The notes beneath the pieces are model-generated. The model worked only from the letters and a program-made list of their open reading frames with translations. It was not told the origin of the DNA and did no database searches. Positions 34,036 through 34,724 of a stretch of DNA of 34,724 nt are shown here, in pieces. Positions within the stretch are counted from its first letter, which is position 1, and each line of letters opens with the position of its first letter. This DNA comes from Planctomycetaceae bacterium (lineage in GTDB: Bacteria > Planctomycetota > Planctomycetia > Planctomycetales > Planctomycetaceae): positions 1-34,724 of the forward strand of contig JAGQPX010000144.1 in assembly GCA_020426505.1 (NCBI GenBank), given 5' to 3'. Made by a program: the position numbers and the translations under genes.

Positions 34036-34075
34036 ATCGTTTAGCCCCACATTTGAAATGTGGGGCTAAACGATT
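34035..34075. repeat. 41-base perfect palindrome, left end of the REP-type element
   Basis: 20-base arms around one central G (34055). The stop codon of the transposase gene (34066-34068) lies inside it. The core (about 35 bases) matches the palindrome at 34691-34724, whose central base is C, so the two are in inverted orientation. Confidence 0.85.
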
Positions 34076-34689
34076 CGATCGTATGGGGCGACAAAATCCC
34101 AGTGTTGACGCGGACGGCCCTCTTTTTCCGGATTGTGGACGGTGTATCGGATCGCATTTTCGATGTGCGATTCGTCGTTGAGATACACGACCCAGAACCC
34201 GCGTGCCCACGGAGAATGCCGTCGTCCCGATGGCTCGCGGTGCTCCTCCATCGGGTGAATTCGTTCCTCGCCCAGTTGGAGTGTCGCCCGCTGTTTGATC
34301 TCAGCGACAACCTGCTCGATCGTTCGTTCGCTCCGTGCGACGACCAGATGGACATGCTCCGGCATGATTGCGCACGCCAGAATGCCGACGTGTTGAATCT
34401 CCGCCGCTCTGGAGATGCCTGCCCCAGTTGCTTTGATCTGCTGCTCATCCAGATGAACCGGAGGATACTTCAGAGCCTTCTTGGCAGCACGCCTCTTTTT
34501 GACGTCGTGCGGTTTCGCTGCGGCTGACCGCCGTGTGTCCACCCTTGTCGCCGGGCCGAACTTCCGCAGGTCATCGGCCCACACGAACTCGGAATACGAG
34601 CCACGCGGATCGTTCGGCAACCAGAACCCGTACATGCCGAGGATCACGTGGTACGCCTTGACCATCGATTCAATCTCTCGTGTTTGCAT
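34066..34689 (-). CDS. REP-associated tyrosine transposase (Y1/HUH, RAYT)
   Basis: 207 residues from the ATG at 34689 (34665 is an alternative). It has the single-strand transposase marks: the HUH motif His112-Val-His114 in 'MPEHVHLVVARSE' and the catalytic Tyr182 in 'AIRYTVHNPEKEG'. Other family parts are 'HVILGMYGFWLPNDPRGS' and 'ARGFWVVYLNDESHIENA'. RAYT enzymes cut and join REP palindromes at a single site and are usually domesticated rather than freely mobile. The gene is closely bracketed by two matching palindromes: the stop codon lies in the left one, and a GGGG that could act as its ribosome-binding site lies in the right one. Confidence 0.9.
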   Translation of the reverse strand: MQTREIESMVKAYHVILGMYGFWLPNDPRGSYSEFVWADDLRKFGPATRVDTRRSAAAKPHDVKKRRAAKKALKYPPVHLDEQQIKATGAGISRAAEIQHVGILACAIMPEHVHLVVARSERTIEQVVAEIKQRATLQLGEERIHPMEEHREPSGRRHSPWARGFWVVYLNDESHIENAIRYTVHNPEKEGRPRQHWDFVAPYDRIV

Positions 34690-34690
34690 C

Positions 34691-34724
34691 CGTTTAGCCC
34701 CACATTTCAAATGTGGGGCTAAAC
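34691..34724. repeat. Palindrome, right end of the REP-type element (cut by window end)
   Basis: GTTTAGCCCCACATTT-C-AAATGTGGGGCTAAAC, 16-base arms visible with one central base; the next outer base pair falls beyond the window. Same core as 34038-34072 but with the opposite central base. Confidence 0.8.

Noticed and set aside
34035..34724. CRISPR or integron-like array at the right edge
   Set aside because: Only two palindromes flank one gene; there are no spacers, and the gene is a Y1 transposase.

Overview
The window looks like ordinary chromosome from a planctomycete (phylum Planctomycetota, probably order Planctomycetales). The evidence is a set of families largely typical of that group: a Big2/PSCyt1/DUF1549/DUF1553 protein next to a PPC-domain protein, a BBP7-type outer-membrane barrel, a TAT-exported Gfo/Idh/MocA oxidoreductase, two secreted PQQ-like beta-propellers, FHA-domain regulators and a sigma factor of the 'TDLDRKLLKQCL' type. 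Gene density is moderate, operons are short, many neighbours are divergent or convergent, and GTG/TTG starts occur. No rRNA, tRNA, CRISPR array or prophage was recognised. The only mobile-type element is a REP-associated transposase at the right edge.

Layout. 1-5 kb: four minus-strand genes (TolB-like propeller, TAT oxidoreductase, triple zinc-ribbon protein, PQQ-like propeller). 5.3-9.2 kb: plus-strand FHA-GAF-sigma54 activator, YacP-like NYN nuclease and a lipoprotein. 9.3-17.2 kb: minus-strand glgC, a BBP7 barrel, and the DUF1549/DUF1553 and PPC genes, which look like one operon. 17.6-18.8 kb: an FHA-FHA-STAS protein with a good candidate promoter. 18.8-21.2 kb: an iron-storage neighbourhood with an alpha/beta hydrolase, bacterioferritin, an HD-like protein and the bacterioferritin-associated ferredoxin bfd. 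21.3-23.8 kb: DUF962 protein and a large secreted hydrolase. 23.9-28.8 kb: sigma factor, fdxA, rhodanese, DUF1015 protein and a secreted esterase-like protein. 28.9-31.1 kb: slyX, a citrate-synthase-fold protein and a very acidic small protein. 31.2-34.7 kb: a second PQQ-like propeller, a BAX-inhibitor-1 family protein, greA and the REP-type transposase.

How the genes may work together. The bfr and bfd regions share a 7-1-7 palindrome (TGAGACTCAGTCTCA at bfd, a 13-base match near bfr) with the layout of a Fur-family box, so iron storage and release may be co-regulated. The bacterioferritin keeps its haem-ligand methionine but has Ser-Ser where the second ExxH pair of ferroxidase ligands should be, which suggests a specialised subunit. 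The two FHA proteins suggest phosphothreonine-linked signalling into a sigma54 activator and into a STAS partner switch.

Most unusual points: a citrate-synthase homologue that lacks all three catalytic residues (His, His, Asp replaced by Asn, Pro, Thr); the altered bacterioferritin with shared palindromes; paired palindromes upstream of fdxA; and a transposase gene whose stop codon and possible ribosome-binding site lie inside two matching palindromes, one of which touches the apparent greA promoter. All functional calls come from reading sequence and motifs; no database search was run.
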